A program made the translations under genes and the position numbers. The notes under the pieces were generated by a model, which did not search any database, had not been told where the DNA came from, and was given only the letters and a program-made list of their open reading frames with translations. Shown here in pieces: positions 53,470 through 62,198 of a stretch of DNA of 64,000 bases. Each line of letters opens with the position of its first letter. Positions within the stretch are counted from its first letter, which is position 1. Origin of the DNA: Chitinophaga qingshengii (GTDB lineage: Bacteria; Bacteroidota; Bacteroidia; Chitinophagales; Chitinophagaceae); contig NZ_JACVFC010000001.1 in the NCBI RefSeq assembly GCF_014529935.1, positions 3,162,001-3,226,000 of the forward strand, in the 5' to 3' direction.

Positions 53470-53934
53470 ATGGAAGCTAACAACAAAAACACCAAAACAT
53501 TCCTGCAGATCTCAGTGCATCTTACAGGGTATGATGAGATGGATTTATTGGGTACCGGCATGCTGGAATCCTATTACGATGTTGTAATACATGAAAACAA
53601 CCTCCATCTGGTCTCAGAATTCCTTACAACATCTGAGAAGATATTAGGCGATCTTCCAAACATCAATGACAAAATCAGGCAGCAACTGATCGACGATGTT
53701 AAGTTCAATAGTCTAACAAGTAATATCATCATGATGTGGTACATGGGCACCTGGAATGGCAATGTGGTTAGTCCTCAGTCGTACATCCAGGGCCTTGTTT
53801 GGAAAGCGGCAGACACACATCCTCCGGGAGCTAAACAACCAGGTTACGGTTCCTGGGAAAATCCACCTATCACTATTCACCCACCCGTAGCAGTCAAACC
53901 TGCTGCTAAAGCCGAAACGCTTACTACAGTTTAA
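53470..53934 (+). CDS. Small subunit of FAD-dependent sugar/alcohol dehydrogenase, without Tat signal
   Basis: 154 residues. The pattern FLQISVHLTGYDEMDLLG near the start, the central TSNIIMMWYMGTW and the late SYIQGLVWKAAD segment resemble the gamma (small) subunit of sorbitol and glucose FAD dehydrogenases. These small subunits usually carry a Tat signal that exports the flavoprotein. Here there is none, and an in-frame stop 28 bp upstream excludes a longer start. The tail (NPPITIHPPVAVKPAAKAET) is proline- and alanine-rich. The gene is 17 bp ahead of the flavoprotein gene, so the two probably form a complex, in the cytoplasm. Confidence 0.78.
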   Translation: MEANNKNTKTFLQISVHLTGYDEMDLLGTGMLESYYDVVIHENNLHLVSEFLTTSEKILGDLPNINDKIRQQLIDDVKFNSLTSNIIMMWYMGTWNGNVVSPQSYIQGLVWKAADTHPPGAKQPGYGSWENPPITIHPPVAVKPAAKAETLTTV

Positions 53935-53951
53935 CAAAAATCACATCAGTT

Positions 53952-55895
53952 ATGGAAAACACAGAATACGATGTTATCATCGTAGGGTCGGGTATTGCCG
54001 GTTGTGTAATGGCCAAGACCCTTACCCAGGCGGGGAAAAAAGTACTGCTGCTCGAAGCTGGTTTATCTGCCGGTATCAATCTAGACAAAAACGGTAATTT
54101 TTACAACTATGTAGATTACCTGAATACCTATTACAAGGCGAATGCAAAAGTACCCAATTCTCCCTACCCTAATATCAAGGATGCACCTTCACCCAATGTA
54201 TTGGATATTCAGGCCACTCCTTCTGTAGACAAAGGCTACTATGTGCAGGAAGGTGAGCTGCCTTTTGCCAGCGATTTTCTAAGGGGCCCCGGAGGCACTA
54301 CACTGCACTGGCTGGGATCTACCCCCAGAATGCTTCCGAATGACTTTCAAATGAAAACTAACTATAACGTAGCTGTTGACTGGCCTATTACCTACAATGA
54401 GCTTGTACCTTATTATGAAATGGCTGAACTGGAAATAGGAGTTGCCGGAGATGCAAGTGTGCAACCTAATGCAAATGAATATACGAAAGGATATGAGTTT
54501 CCGATGAAGAAAATTCCCCAGAGTTATCTCGATCAGAAATTTATGGCACTGGTGGATAAGGTTAATAAAGGTGAACACCCTGTACAAATAGATAAAAAGA
54601 AGGTGACTATTGGTTTGACGAGTACACCACAGGGCCGAAATGCTGTTCCTAATGAAAAATACCCATATATAGATGTAATGTGGAACGCGGAACAGCAAAA
54701 ACTGGTCATGACCAAACATATGTATTGGTCTGGTAAGGACCGCGCTTTCAAAGAGCTGGATAAAAAAGAGAAATACCAATACCTCCCTGTTGGCGCCGTG
54801 TGGGACCCTAATACCGGCCAGCGTTGTGAAGGTAACGCCAGTTGCGTGCCTATCTGCCCTGTACAGGCAAAATATAATGCGTTGAAATCATTGGCAAAGG
54901 CTGATGAGTCAAAGCTGACAATTAAAACACAGTCTGTAGCCTCAAAGGTGTTGCATAACGGTGAAAAAACGCAGATTACGGGGGTGGTGTACAAAACCTA
55001 TGCATTTGGTGATGATGCCATTGAATACAAAGAAGTCATTGCAACAGCAAAAATATATGTACTGGCAGCCAACGCTATTGAGAATGCAAAGATCCTGCTG
55101 GCTTCCGAAGCAGCCAATTCGAGCAAGCAGGTAGGCTGCAACCTGATGGACCATTTGTGTTTACTTACCTGGGGATTGTTGCCAGAAAAGGGATATCCTT
55201 TCCGCGGACCAGGATCTACCACCAATATTTCCTCCTTTAGGGACACCGATACCCGTAAAGATCATTCAGCCTGGATTTGTCCCGTGGATAACTGGGGATG
55301 GGGATGGCCGAAATTTTCTCCGGGATCTGATGTGCAGGATGCCGTTAAAGAAAAAAAGTTCGGCAAAGAACTTAGAAATCATTTGTCCGACGTACTACCC
55401 AGACAGTTATTGTTACATTACGAATGTGAACAATTGCCCAATAAGGACAACCGGGTGTCAATAAAGGATGAATATAGAGATGCCTTGGGTAACCATCGCC
55501 CGGTGATTAAATACAATGTGTCTGATTATGAAATAAAGGCATTTGCAGCAGCAAAAGCCATCAACGACCAGCTGTTTAAAGCCGCTGGTATTAAAGACTT
55601 CACAAAATACGGTGAAAAAGATGAAAATGGTAAGTTCAAGAACCCGGACATTGTAACACCTCCCAGGAGTAAGGAAATATATAATTTCTGGGGAGCGGGG
55701 CATATTGTGGGTACTCACCGCATGGGTAAGGACGCCGACAAATCTGTCGTAGATAAAAACTTATGTACATGGGATCACAACAATCTTTACCTGGTTGGCT
55801 GTGGCAATATGCCTACCCTGGGGACCTCCAACCCCACACTTACCATGTTGGCACTTACATTTAAAGCTGCAGAAGCAATTCTCAAAAAAATATAA
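53952..55895 (+). CDS. GMC family FAD oxidoreductase with cysteine-rich Fe-S-type motif
   Basis: 647 residues. The N-terminal FAD-binding motif is VGSGIAG at about 11-17. A GMC signature lies around RGPGGTTLHW (residue about 112), and the catalytic pair is H589 region/N627 (GTHRMG and GTSNPTLTML). Cys292, Cys298 and Cys302 (RCEGNASCVPICPVQA) match the Fe-S-binding segment of FAD-glucose dehydrogenase alpha subunits. Those enzymes pass electrons from sugar or alcohol oxidation to a cytochrome. There is no signal peptide, and no cytochrome subunit is nearby. It should pair with the small subunit at 53470. The substrate is unknown. Overlapping frames at its 3' end are shadows. Confidence 0.9.
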   Translation: MENTEYDVIIVGSGIAGCVMAKTLTQAGKKVLLLEAGLSAGINLDKNGNFYNYVDYLNTYYKANAKVPNSPYPNIKDAPSPNVLDIQATPSVDKGYYVQEGELPFASDFLRGPGGTTLHWLGSTPRMLPNDFQMKTNYNVAVDWPITYNELVPYYEMAELEIGVAGDASVQPNANEYTKGYEFPMKKIPQSYLDQKFMALVDKVNKGEHPVQIDKKKVTIGLTSTPQGRNAVPNEKYPYIDVMWNAEQQKLVMTKHMYWSGKDRAFKELDKKEKYQYLPVGAVWDPNTGQRCEGNASCVPICPVQAKYNALKSLAKADESKLTIKTQSVASKVLHNGEKTQITGVVYKTYAFGDDAIEYKEVIATAKIYVLAANAIENAKILLASEAANSSKQVGCNLMDHLCLLTWGLLPEKGYPFRGPGSTTNISSFRDTDTRKDHSAWICPVDNWGWGWPKFSPGSDVQDAVKEKKFGKELRNHLSDVLPRQLLLHYECEQLPNKDNRVSIKDEYRDALGNHRPVIKYNVSDYEIKAFAAAKAINDQLFKAAGIKDFTKYGEKDENGKFKNPDIVTPPRSKEIYNFWGAGHIVGTHRMGKDADKSVVDKNLCTWDHNNLYLVGCGNMPTLGTSNPTLTMLALTFKAAEAILKKI

Positions 55896-55905
55896 TATAC
55901 ATTCT

Positions 55906-57093
55906 ATGGCATTTGAAAAATCTGTTAAGGGAGAACGTCAGACCTTACTACCGGATGACTTTTTGGCCGACCTGCCGGTGGTTGATGAGACCTTATCCAT
56001 CGAAGATGATTTCGATAAAAAATTGAGTGAACTAAAAAAACAGCTGCAGATAGCGCTGGAGCTGGAACACTCTACCATCCCGCCTTATCTCTGTGCGCTT
56101 TACTCCATCAAGCCCGGCACCAACCTGATGCCCGTGGAGATTATAAAAAGTGTAGTGCTGGAGGAAATGTTACACATGATTATGGTGGCCAACTTAATTA
56201 ATGCGGTTGGCGGCAAGCCTAGAATTGGGGCAAAAGAACAAGGAGAGGATCGGGATTTCGTCCCCAACTATCCTGCACACCTACCCGGAAACGTAGACCC
56301 ATCACTGACCATTAACCTGGAATGCTTTTCAAAAAAATCCATTCAAACGTTCTGGCGCATCGAACACCCTTCCAGCGACCGTAATCTACCTACTGAATTT
56401 TCCGCTTCGCAATACGGTTCTATCGGAGAATTCTATGAAGCGCTATTAAAAAATATCATCACGCTGGAAGCGGCTGCAAAAGCAAAAGGGAGGTCCATCT
56501 TTCATAAAAACCCGGATAAGCAGGTGAAACCAGAACATTATTATGGAGCAGGAGGCAAACTGTTTTCTGTTGAGAACCTGGAAGATGCTATCAAGGTTAT
56601 TAAAGAAATCGTTGGGCAGGGAGAAGGTACATTGGGCTCTATTTTTTCAACACCCTATCGTGAAGGAGACCCTAAATACCTGATTTTTGGTCCGGACGTA
56701 GAAGAGTATGCGCACTATTTCCGTTTTAAAGAAGTCTTTTACGAGCGATTTTATGCCGTTGACGATTCTGCGCATCGTGATAGTCCCAATAAAGGACTAC
56801 CCACCGGAGAGCGGTTTAACGTGGACTGGGATGCTGTTTATAAGATGAAGCCGAATCCCACGCTGGCAGATTATAAAAAAAATATGCCAGGGGTCTACCC
56901 AAAGGCCAGGGAGTTCAGTCTCACTTATTCAGCCTTACTGAATAATATCAACGATGCCTGTAATGGGAATCCGGATGTATTAAGCAAAGGTATTCCGCTG
57001 ATGTACCAGTTAAAATACCAGGCAATTGAACTGATGAATATCCCCATTGGCAACGGCTTAATGGCCGGCCCCACATTCGAATACATACAATAG
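55906..57093 (+). CDS. VioB-like ferritin-fold protein (iminophenyl-pyruvate dimer synthase-type domain)
   Basis: 395 residues from the ATG at 55906; an in-frame start at 55795 lies inside the flavoprotein gene and is rejected. Residues 45-105 hold the domain core: LELEHSTIPPYLCALYSI (Glu54 as likely metal ligand) and VVLEEMLHMIMVANLINAVGG (E87xxH90). A later pair in EEYAHYFRFKE is also conserved. This resembles the ferritin-like domain at the N-terminus of VioB/RebD-type enzymes, which handle imino-phenylpyruvate or indole intermediates. The large VioB haem part is missing. The reaction is unknown. It starts 10 bp after the flavoprotein stop. Confidence 0.85.
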   Translation: MAFEKSVKGERQTLLPDDFLADLPVVDETLSIEDDFDKKLSELKKQLQIALELEHSTIPPYLCALYSIKPGTNLMPVEIIKSVVLEEMLHMIMVANLINAVGGKPRIGAKEQGEDRDFVPNYPAHLPGNVDPSLTINLECFSKKSIQTFWRIEHPSSDRNLPTEFSASQYGSIGEFYEALLKNIITLEAAAKAKGRSIFHKNPDKQVKPEHYYGAGGKLFSVENLEDAIKVIKEIVGQGEGTLGSIFSTPYREGDPKYLIFGPDVEEYAHYFRFKEVFYERFYAVDDSAHRDSPNKGLPTGERFNVDWDAVYKMKPNPTLADYKKNMPGVYPKAREFSLTYSALLNNINDACNGNPDVLSKGIPLMYQLKYQAIELMNIPIGNGLMAGPTFEYIQ

Positions 57094-57126
57094 CTCCTTT
57101 TTTTCACCTCTTAATAATTAAATACT

Positions 57127-58224
57127 ATGAGTACTGATCTGCGCGCCGGCGCACCGGTAAATGTTGTCAATGCACCAACTGAAGGCTTACAAGAGACGCT
57201 GCACGTAAAAACGATGGAATCCGGGGATTTAGCCACCTTCATTACAGACCTGGAAACAGATGGCGCAGCGGTGCTGACGGAAAAAGAAGTCATCGCTACC
57301 ACTGCTACAGCGAAGCAGCCTACGTTGGGTCCCTTAGCAGATTTGCAGGGAGATTGGACAGGGAGAGGCCTGAATGTGATGTCGCTGCCTAACAACTTTA
57401 AAGCAAATCCTGCCCATCGATTTAAGGTGAAGATTAACTCGTTGATTGAAGATACACAGTTCTCTCCTATCAGCGCTCCGATTCCAAACAGAGGCAATAT
57501 ACAAGATGACATCTTCTTTCTGGGGCTAACTTATCTGCAAAAGGTGAGCGATGGGGAAACTCTGGAGGGACTTCATATAGAACCAGGTATCTTTCTGTTC
57601 CTGCCGTCTAATCCGGAGCAGAAGGATGCGACAATTGTAAGGATGGCTACTATTCCTCATGGTAACGCTGTTATGGCACAGGGCCCCTTCCTTACTGTTC
57701 CCTCCGCACCTATTATTAACAAGGTAGATCCTACGCCGTTTATGTTGGATAAAGATGGAAAACGTAAAAACATAACAGATCCTGGTTATCTGAAGGCTTT
57801 TTCCGAGGCTATAGATAAGGCTCCGCCTCATATTAACAAAGAAGCGTTTAAAGATCCGAATGTAATATTGAGCGATTACAATAAAAAGCTGATTCATGAC
57901 GGAAAGAAGATTATCAGCACAACTGTATTCCAGGTGAATGCTACACCCATAGGTGGTATTAATGATGGTTTGGGGATTGGTCCTTCGTCTCCGAAGGATG
58001 GCGGCATCACGAATATTCCATTCGTTGTAAAGAATGCCGATGCGAACAGTATGAGTGCAACATTCTGGATCAACACTGTTGAGAATGAAGACAAGAGCCA
58101 GTTCCTGGTACTGCAGTATTCACAAACCGTTATACTGAAGTTCTCATTTCCCAAAGATTCCAATTCAAAGGAGCCGGATATCATGTGGCCACATATTACA
58201 ACGGCGAATTTGATTAAACGCTAG
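57127..58224 (+). CDS. Unknown protein with a nitrobindin-like GxWxGxG segment
   Basis: 365 residues, no signal peptide. A low-complexity N-terminus (about 1-60, rich in Ala, Thr) is followed by LGPLADLQGDWTGRGLNV, which resembles the opening strand of nitrobindin/FABP-like barrels, then IPNRGNIQDD, GLTYLQKVSD, GLHIEPGIFLFLPSNP and MATIPHGNAVMAQG. I recall similar proteins annotated as haem- or lipid-binding, but the assignment is not certain. The C-terminal half carries FQVNATPIGGINDGLG and VKNADANSMSATFWINTVEN. It is the last gene of the 53-58 kb cluster and is followed by a strong terminator. Confidence 0.72.
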   Translation: MSTDLRAGAPVNVVNAPTEGLQETLHVKTMESGDLATFITDLETDGAAVLTEKEVIATTATAKQPTLGPLADLQGDWTGRGLNVMSLPNNFKANPAHRFKVKINSLIEDTQFSPISAPIPNRGNIQDDIFFLGLTYLQKVSDGETLEGLHIEPGIFLFLPSNPEQKDATIVRMATIPHGNAVMAQGPFLTVPSAPIINKVDPTPFMLDKDGKRKNITDPGYLKAFSEAIDKAPPHINKEAFKDPNVILSDYNKKLIHDGKKIISTTVFQVNATPIGGINDGLGIGPSSPKDGGITNIPFVVKNADANSMSATFWINTVENEDKSQFLVLQYSQTVILKFSFPKDSNSKEPDIMWPHITTANLIKR

Positions 58225-58260
58225 ATAAGTATATTTTGATACTATTTGCATCCGTTCGAA

Positions 58261-58280
58261 GTGGACGCCCTCTTGTCCAC
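58261..58280 (+). other. Small hairpin before the cluster terminator
   Basis: GTGGAC pairs with GTCCAC over 8 nt, 36 bp after the last cluster gene and directly before the terminator. It could stabilise the 3' end. Confidence 0.5.
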
Positions 58281-58287
58281 AGAAGAA

Positions 58288-58330
58288 CAGAGAGCCTTCA
58301 GGTCGTTAGATTTGAAGGCTCTCTGTTTTT
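58288..58330 (+). terminator. Intrinsic terminator of the redox cluster
   Basis: CAGAGAGCCTTCA (58288-58300) pairs with TGAAGGCTCTCTG (58313-58325), a perfect 13-bp stem, followed by TTTTT. Confidence 0.93.
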
Positions 58331-58487
58331 GAAAAATTTGGCGCAGAAGTCCCCACAGCAAAAAAGAAAATATTTCATAGACCGGCGTACACTGAAATCC
58401 TACACATCAATTTCCTTAGATCTTCTAAAAAATTTCTTATCTTTTTAGGGAAAGTAACAGCATTCCTACACTTTAAAAAACCATAAC

Positions 58488-59039
58488 ATGAGACCTGTAA
58501 CCTTCGGTATGAATATCAGCCTGGATGGCTATTGTGATCACACGTTTACGATTCCCACTGAAGAGCTGTATGATTATTTTACCGGTATGATGGACGATGT
58601 GGACCTGGTCTTTTTCGGCCGTGTGATGTACCAGCTCATGTTCCCCTATTGGGCCGATGTGGCAAGAGATCAATCCGGCACACCAGGCGAAATAAAGTTC
58701 GCTGAAAGATTTACTGCCATCGATAAAGTGGTTGTTTCCCGGTCATTGGAAAGTGCGCCTGAGAACGTCCGGATTATTCGCAGCAATCCGGCAGCTGAAC
58801 TCTTGAAACTGAAACAGCAGCCCGGCAAAAAAATCTCCGTAGACAGTGTCAGCATGCTTCCGGAACTGATAAGTGCTGGTTTGATTGATGAATTTAATCT
58901 GGTCATCCATCCGGTAATTGTGGGAAAAGGCAGGCCCATCTTACCGGCCGGCAGCCTGCAGGAACAACTGAATTTAAAGCTGGTGGAAACAAAAAATTTC
59001 TCCTCCGGAGCTGTGGCACATCATTACCGGAAAGGTTAA
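58488..59039 (+). CDS. Dihydrofolate reductase-fold family protein (RibD C-terminal type)
   Basis: 183 residues. The NADPH-binding fold is visible as MNISLDGYCDH near the start, VDLVFFGRVMYQLM around residue 43, KVVVSRSLESA around 80, SVSMLPELISAGLIDEFNLVIHPVIVGKGRPIL (a family hallmark, in two parts) around 120-155 and AVAHHYRKG at the end. These dihydrofolate reductase-like proteins are NADPH-dependent reductases; their usual substrate is unknown. The gene converges with the repeat-protein gene, whose stop it overlaps by 4 bp. Confidence 0.88.
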   Translation: MRPVTFGMNISLDGYCDHTFTIPTEELYDYFTGMMDDVDLVFFGRVMYQLMFPYWADVARDQSGTPGEIKFAERFTAIDKVVVSRSLESAPENVRIIRSNPAAELLKLKQQPGKKISVDSVSMLPELISAGLIDEFNLVIHPVIVGKGRPILPAGSLQEQLNLKLVETKNFSSGAVAHHYRKG

Positions 59040-59455
59040 TGCGTCACCAATGAAAACCCAAAGACTGATTTCTCTTTATTCCGGAACATTTTTTTACCCC
59101 TGATAATTCTGACGGGCATCAGCTCATCCTCATCATTGTCAATAGTAGTTGTGCTAAATGCCTTCTTCTTTTTGAAGAAAGAGGAAGTAGTATTGGTATT
59201 GGGCCCCAAAAGCATTCCGACTGTACCGTTATCCAGTAAGGTAGCATGTGTTCCATTAGAATTTATAACCGTTTTAACGGTACCGTCACCGATAATAGTG
59301 GAAGTTGTTCCATTGGAATTGATGGCGGTTCTTACAGTGCCCGATCCCACCACTACGGAATGTGTCCCATCAGGGTTTATAATAACGGATTGCGAGAAGG
59401 TGTAGCTTATAGAGAAGAAAAAGAATAACGCTATCAGTAGCAGCAATTTTTTCAT
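59036..59455 (-). CDS. Secreted protein with three 19-residue tandem repeats
   Basis: 139 residues with a Sec signal (MKKLLLLIALFFFFSISYTFSQ). Residues 26-82 form three consecutive 19-residue units beginning INPDGT, INSNGT and INSNGT, each with an INxxGT start and a GxGTV/DNGTV second part (unit starts at residues 26, 45 and 64). A repeated turn of this kind suggests a short beta-solenoid or a stack of beta hairpins. The tail (SFFKKKKAFSTTTIDNDEDE, then VRIIRGKKMFRNKEKS) is highly charged and does not continue the repeat. No known family was recognised. Convergent with the reductase gene. Confidence 0.7.
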   Translation of the reverse strand: MKKLLLLIALFFFFSISYTFSQSVIINPDGTHSVVVGSGTVRTAINSNGTTSTIIGDGTVKTVINSNGTHATLLDNGTVGMLLGPNTNTTSSFFKKKKAFSTTTIDNDEDELMPVRIIRGKKMFRNKEKSVFGFSLVTH

Positions 59456-59580
59456 ATAAATTGATTTTTGGGTCGTTTGTACAAAAAAGCCGGCAATTCA
59501 ATGTAGCGCATATTTCAGGCCAGATTGAGCTATCATGATAACATTACACAAGAATGTTTTTTGTAATTGATTATTAATTG

Positions 59581-59609
59581 TTTGAGATTTGTTGCTATTG
59601 TTATTTTTG
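59581..59609 (+). promoter_or_regulatory. Probable promoter of the 59627 lipoprotein gene
   Basis: TTTG (59581-59584) and TATTTTTG (59602-59609) with 17-bp spacing, slightly shorter than usual. The -7 box ends 17 bp before the ATG. Confidence 0.5.
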
Positions 59610-59626
59610 AATAAACAGTCCCCATA

Positions 59627-60271
59627 ATGCCCAATAACCCGATATGGATAACAATTTTATTGCTGCTATTGACTGCCGGCTGCACCAATCAGGCAGCTAA
59701 AATGGAGATTCGTTACACCTCTCTCAACGACTACGACGCTCACTATGTATTTAACCTGAAAGATAGTCCAGCTGGCTTAATGCACCTATATGGATATACC
59801 TTACAAGATCTGAAAGCGTCCAAACACTACCGGGATTCTATACAGGCAAGCGGGCATCCATATGATGCCCGGGAGAGCCTGCCCCTGAAAGCTGAACCAG
59901 TGGTACTTTACACGCCACCTAATGAATGGGAAGGCGCTCCGGATAGCAGCCATATGATCATTTCCTTTTCAACAGACGAGGATAGTTACCGGATAAACGG
60001 CATCACAGTATTTGCCTGCAAGCAGTCACACATACAGGTAAAATCGCTGGAAAAGAAAAATAGCGGTTGTACGCTGCAACTCAACACAGCATCGTTGAAC
60101 CTCTGCGCTCTGCGGTGTATGTTGCAGCAAACCGATACGCTGAAGTACCAGCTTGGCGCCGACAACTTTACCTATTCATTCGTTAACAGCAACAGCCAGA
60201 AGCTATTGGCCATTGCTTATACAGAAAAGGGGAGATACCTGGAGTTGATCTTCCCGGAAAAACAACCATAA
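59627..60271 (+). CDS. Lipoprotein of unknown function
   Basis: 214 residues. The lipoprotein signal ends at TAGC, and Cys18 follows a run of leucines. The mature protein has YTSLNDYDAHYVFNLKDSPAGLMHLYGYTLQ and a later CLQLNTASLNLCALRC-like segment with several Cys. A second half with KYQLGADNFTYSF and EKGRYLELIFPEK is strand-like. No family was recognised. The gene is 5 bp ahead of the next secreted protein gene, so the two form a small operon and may interact in the periplasm. Confidence 0.72.
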   Translation: MPNNPIWITILLLLLTAGCTNQAAKMEIRYTSLNDYDAHYVFNLKDSPAGLMHLYGYTLQDLKASKHYRDSIQASGHPYDARESLPLKAEPVVLYTPPNEWEGAPDSSHMIISFSTDEDSYRINGITVFACKQSHIQVKSLEKKNSGCTLQLNTASLNLCALRCMLQQTDTLKYQLGADNFTYSFVNSNSQKLLAIAYTEKGRYLELIFPEKQP

Positions 60272-60276
60272 CCGGT

Positions 60277-60954
60277 ATGATGAAAAAGTACGTCTTTACA
60301 ACAATAGGTTTACTTTACTCTCTGGCGCTATTCGCGCAGAGTGGTGCTTTCTCCCTGGAAACAGCACAGCGCCTGCCTGCACAGGGTTATCCCTATGGTA
60401 GTATACAGCTGATGAAAACCTTTTCTTCACAATGGGAAAACACACCCAACAAAGCAAACAATAAATCATACCCGGAGAGCACTACCCTGGATACGCTCAG
60501 CGCAGCCATGTACCGGGATTTTACTGCCCCTACGAGGAAATCCTTGTCAGGCAGACATCTACATAATTTATTCCCCCCGCAATATTTAAAAAAACAAGGG
60601 CTGGAACCCGCTGCCGATACCGGCACACTGCTGTTATTAAAGCTATCCGAAGCACATGGAATCTGCGTTTATTCAGCCATGATACAACAGGATATTCCCT
60701 GCCGCAATTGCGAGTATCCACCCCAACAGCTGCTCAATATGCTGTTTACTGCATCCGGCAATAAAATCATCGACAGGCTGTTGTTTACCTATAGTAAAGG
60801 CAGCGACCTGGAACGCAGGGAACGATACGGGTATATCGACCAACAGGGGAATATTTTGATAAAAGACTTCTCGGCTGATGAACTCAATGGGTATCTTTTA
60901 AACAAACAAAAATGGCGGGTAACGGCTAAAGGCACTTTTCGCAAAATTCAATAA
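60277..60954 (+). CDS. Secreted protein of unknown function
   Basis: 225 residues with a Sec signal (MMKKYVFTTIGLLYSLALFAQ); the second Met at 60280 is an alternative start. The mature protein has FSLETAQRLPAQGYPYGSIQLMKTF, a NLFPPQYLKKQGLEPAADTGTLLLLKLSEA region and a CRNCEYPP pair that may form a disulfide. The C-terminal part (YGYIDQQGNILIKDFSADELNGYLLNKQKWRV) looks like a small globular domain. No family was recognised. Probably co-transcribed with the lipoprotein gene 5 bp upstream. It converges on the TMEM175 gene. Confidence 0.7.
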   Translation: MMKKYVFTTIGLLYSLALFAQSGAFSLETAQRLPAQGYPYGSIQLMKTFSSQWENTPNKANNKSYPESTTLDTLSAAMYRDFTAPTRKSLSGRHLHNLFPPQYLKKQGLEPAADTGTLLLLKLSEAHGICVYSAMIQQDIPCRNCEYPPQQLLNMLFTASGNKIIDRLLFTYSKGSDLERRERYGYIDQQGNILIKDFSADELNGYLLNKQKWRVTAKGTFRKIQ

Positions 60955-60957
60955 AAA

Positions 60958-61587
60958 TCACCGTTTGTTTCGTCCGGAAATAATCCCAAAGGCATAGTTG
61001 AGCTGAACGAGAATAATAAATCCAATACTCAAATAAGTATTGATGAAACACAATAATGCGCCGGCAAAGTATAACAGTTGCGCTACTACAATACGCTGTT
61101 TGATAGCACCGCTAATCGCTTCATTACCCTCTTCCGTTTCAACAAAGCCATGCTTTACCGCATAGCTCCAGTTAATATAAAGACTGACTCCCAACATCAG
61201 TATATTAAACCAGTAAACGAATATGGCAAACCGATAATTCGTGTAGTCGCTCAAAAACGCAGTCGAGAAAGGCAACAGCGAAACGAATAACAGGAACAAC
61301 AACGAAATCCAGTTGAGGTTTCTATCACTTTTGTGGATATACGCAAATTGGGCGGACTGTCCCACCCAGAAAATACCCGCTGTCATAAAGCTCAGAAAAT
61401 ACACGAGAAACCGGGGCATCTGCGCCAGGAAAACATGCGCCAGTTCACCTTCGGTGATCTTCCCTTCTGCTGCGGGTACTTTGATCTCCAGCACCAATAA
61501 AGTCATGGCTACCGCAAATATGCCGTCACTGATCGCTTCTATGCGCGAAGTACTTTTTCCTGCAATTTTATTATAGGATAATTTCAT
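60958..61587 (-). CDS. TMEM175 family potassium-channel-like protein
   Basis: 209 residues with six hydrophobic helices. The TMEM175 hallmark RxxxFSDxxFA is present as SRIEAISDGIFAVAMTLLVLEIKVP near residue 15, with Ile for the usual Phe before Ser-Asp. Bacterial TMEM175 proteins form tetrameric potassium-conducting channels in the inner membrane. The sequence has a second hydrophobic half with no second copy of the signature, as in short bacterial members. It is a single gene, convergent with the 60277 gene. Confidence 0.88.
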   Translation of the reverse strand: MKLSYNKIAGKSTSRIEAISDGIFAVAMTLLVLEIKVPAAEGKITEGELAHVFLAQMPRFLVYFLSFMTAGIFWVGQSAQFAYIHKSDRNLNWISLLFLLFVSLLPFSTAFLSDYTNYRFAIFVYWFNILMLGVSLYINWSYAVKHGFVETEEGNEAISGAIKQRIVVAQLLYFAGALLCFINTYLSIGFIILVQLNYAFGIISGRNKR

Positions 61588-61732
61588 GTTTTTAAAGTTG
61601 GGGGGATGCGTTCAACACGACAAATCAGGATAAAGATAAAAAATTTCGGCAATCGTCTGCTTGCGCCAGGTAATCAATAATGATTATATTTAAAACACCA
61701 GGAAACACAACCAGCTATAATGTCATAACAAA

Positions 61733-62101
61733 ATGAGCACAACCAACAGAAATATACCAGGAACAGTAGCAGTAGAGGGCCGGGAGCATCTCTATATTTT
61801 AGACGACGGGAACGATTGTTTTAAAAAACACGGTAAACAGTCATTGTTCGGGAAAGTCACTTCGCAGTGCAGTATTGCCCAACATGGTGGGGTAATATCG
61901 GAAAACTGCAAACTATGGCTGCCTACAGAGGAGCTTTTCCATGGACTGTCTTACAAAGGTGATATTAAAGGGTGGCGGACGCAAATCCAGCAGGGAGCGG
62001 CATTACTGGGATTATTGACAGGCCGGATAGAGGCTGATAATATCATTTTATCCGATGGCAGAACATATCCGTTATCAGCGTGCAAAACAGTGTTTTATTA
62101 A
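61733..62101 (+). CDS. Hypothetical protein
   Basis: 122 residues without a signal peptide or clear membrane segment. It has EGREHLYILDDGNDCFKKHGKQSLFGKVTSQCS near the start and a later FHGLSYKGDIKGWRTQIQQ segment, with a C-terminal DNIILSDGRTYPLSACKTVFY. There is no known motif. The reading frame has good coding character and is a single-gene unit with about 145 bp before it. I cannot say what it does. Confidence 0.55.
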   Translation: MSTTNRNIPGTVAVEGREHLYILDDGNDCFKKHGKQSLFGKVTSQCSIAQHGGVISENCKLWLPTEELFHGLSYKGDIKGWRTQIQQGAALLGLLTGRIEADNIILSDGRTYPLSACKTVFY

Positions 62102-62198
62102 ACCGCCCCGGATATTAACCCATCCGCCGCGAATATCAATTCCCCTCCGTCTATCTAAAGATAGACGCTAACTTCGAGGCCATACTAAATTCAAATAC

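Noticed and set aside
55795..55905. Start of the ferritin-fold protein at 55795
   Set aside because: It lies inside the GMC gene, and the family-like start is the ATG at 55906.
52520..58330. tRNA-Ser as an integration site for an island carrying the redox cluster
   Set aside because: The cluster is AT-richer and close to the tRNA, but I found no copy of the tRNA 3' end downstream and no integrase gene.
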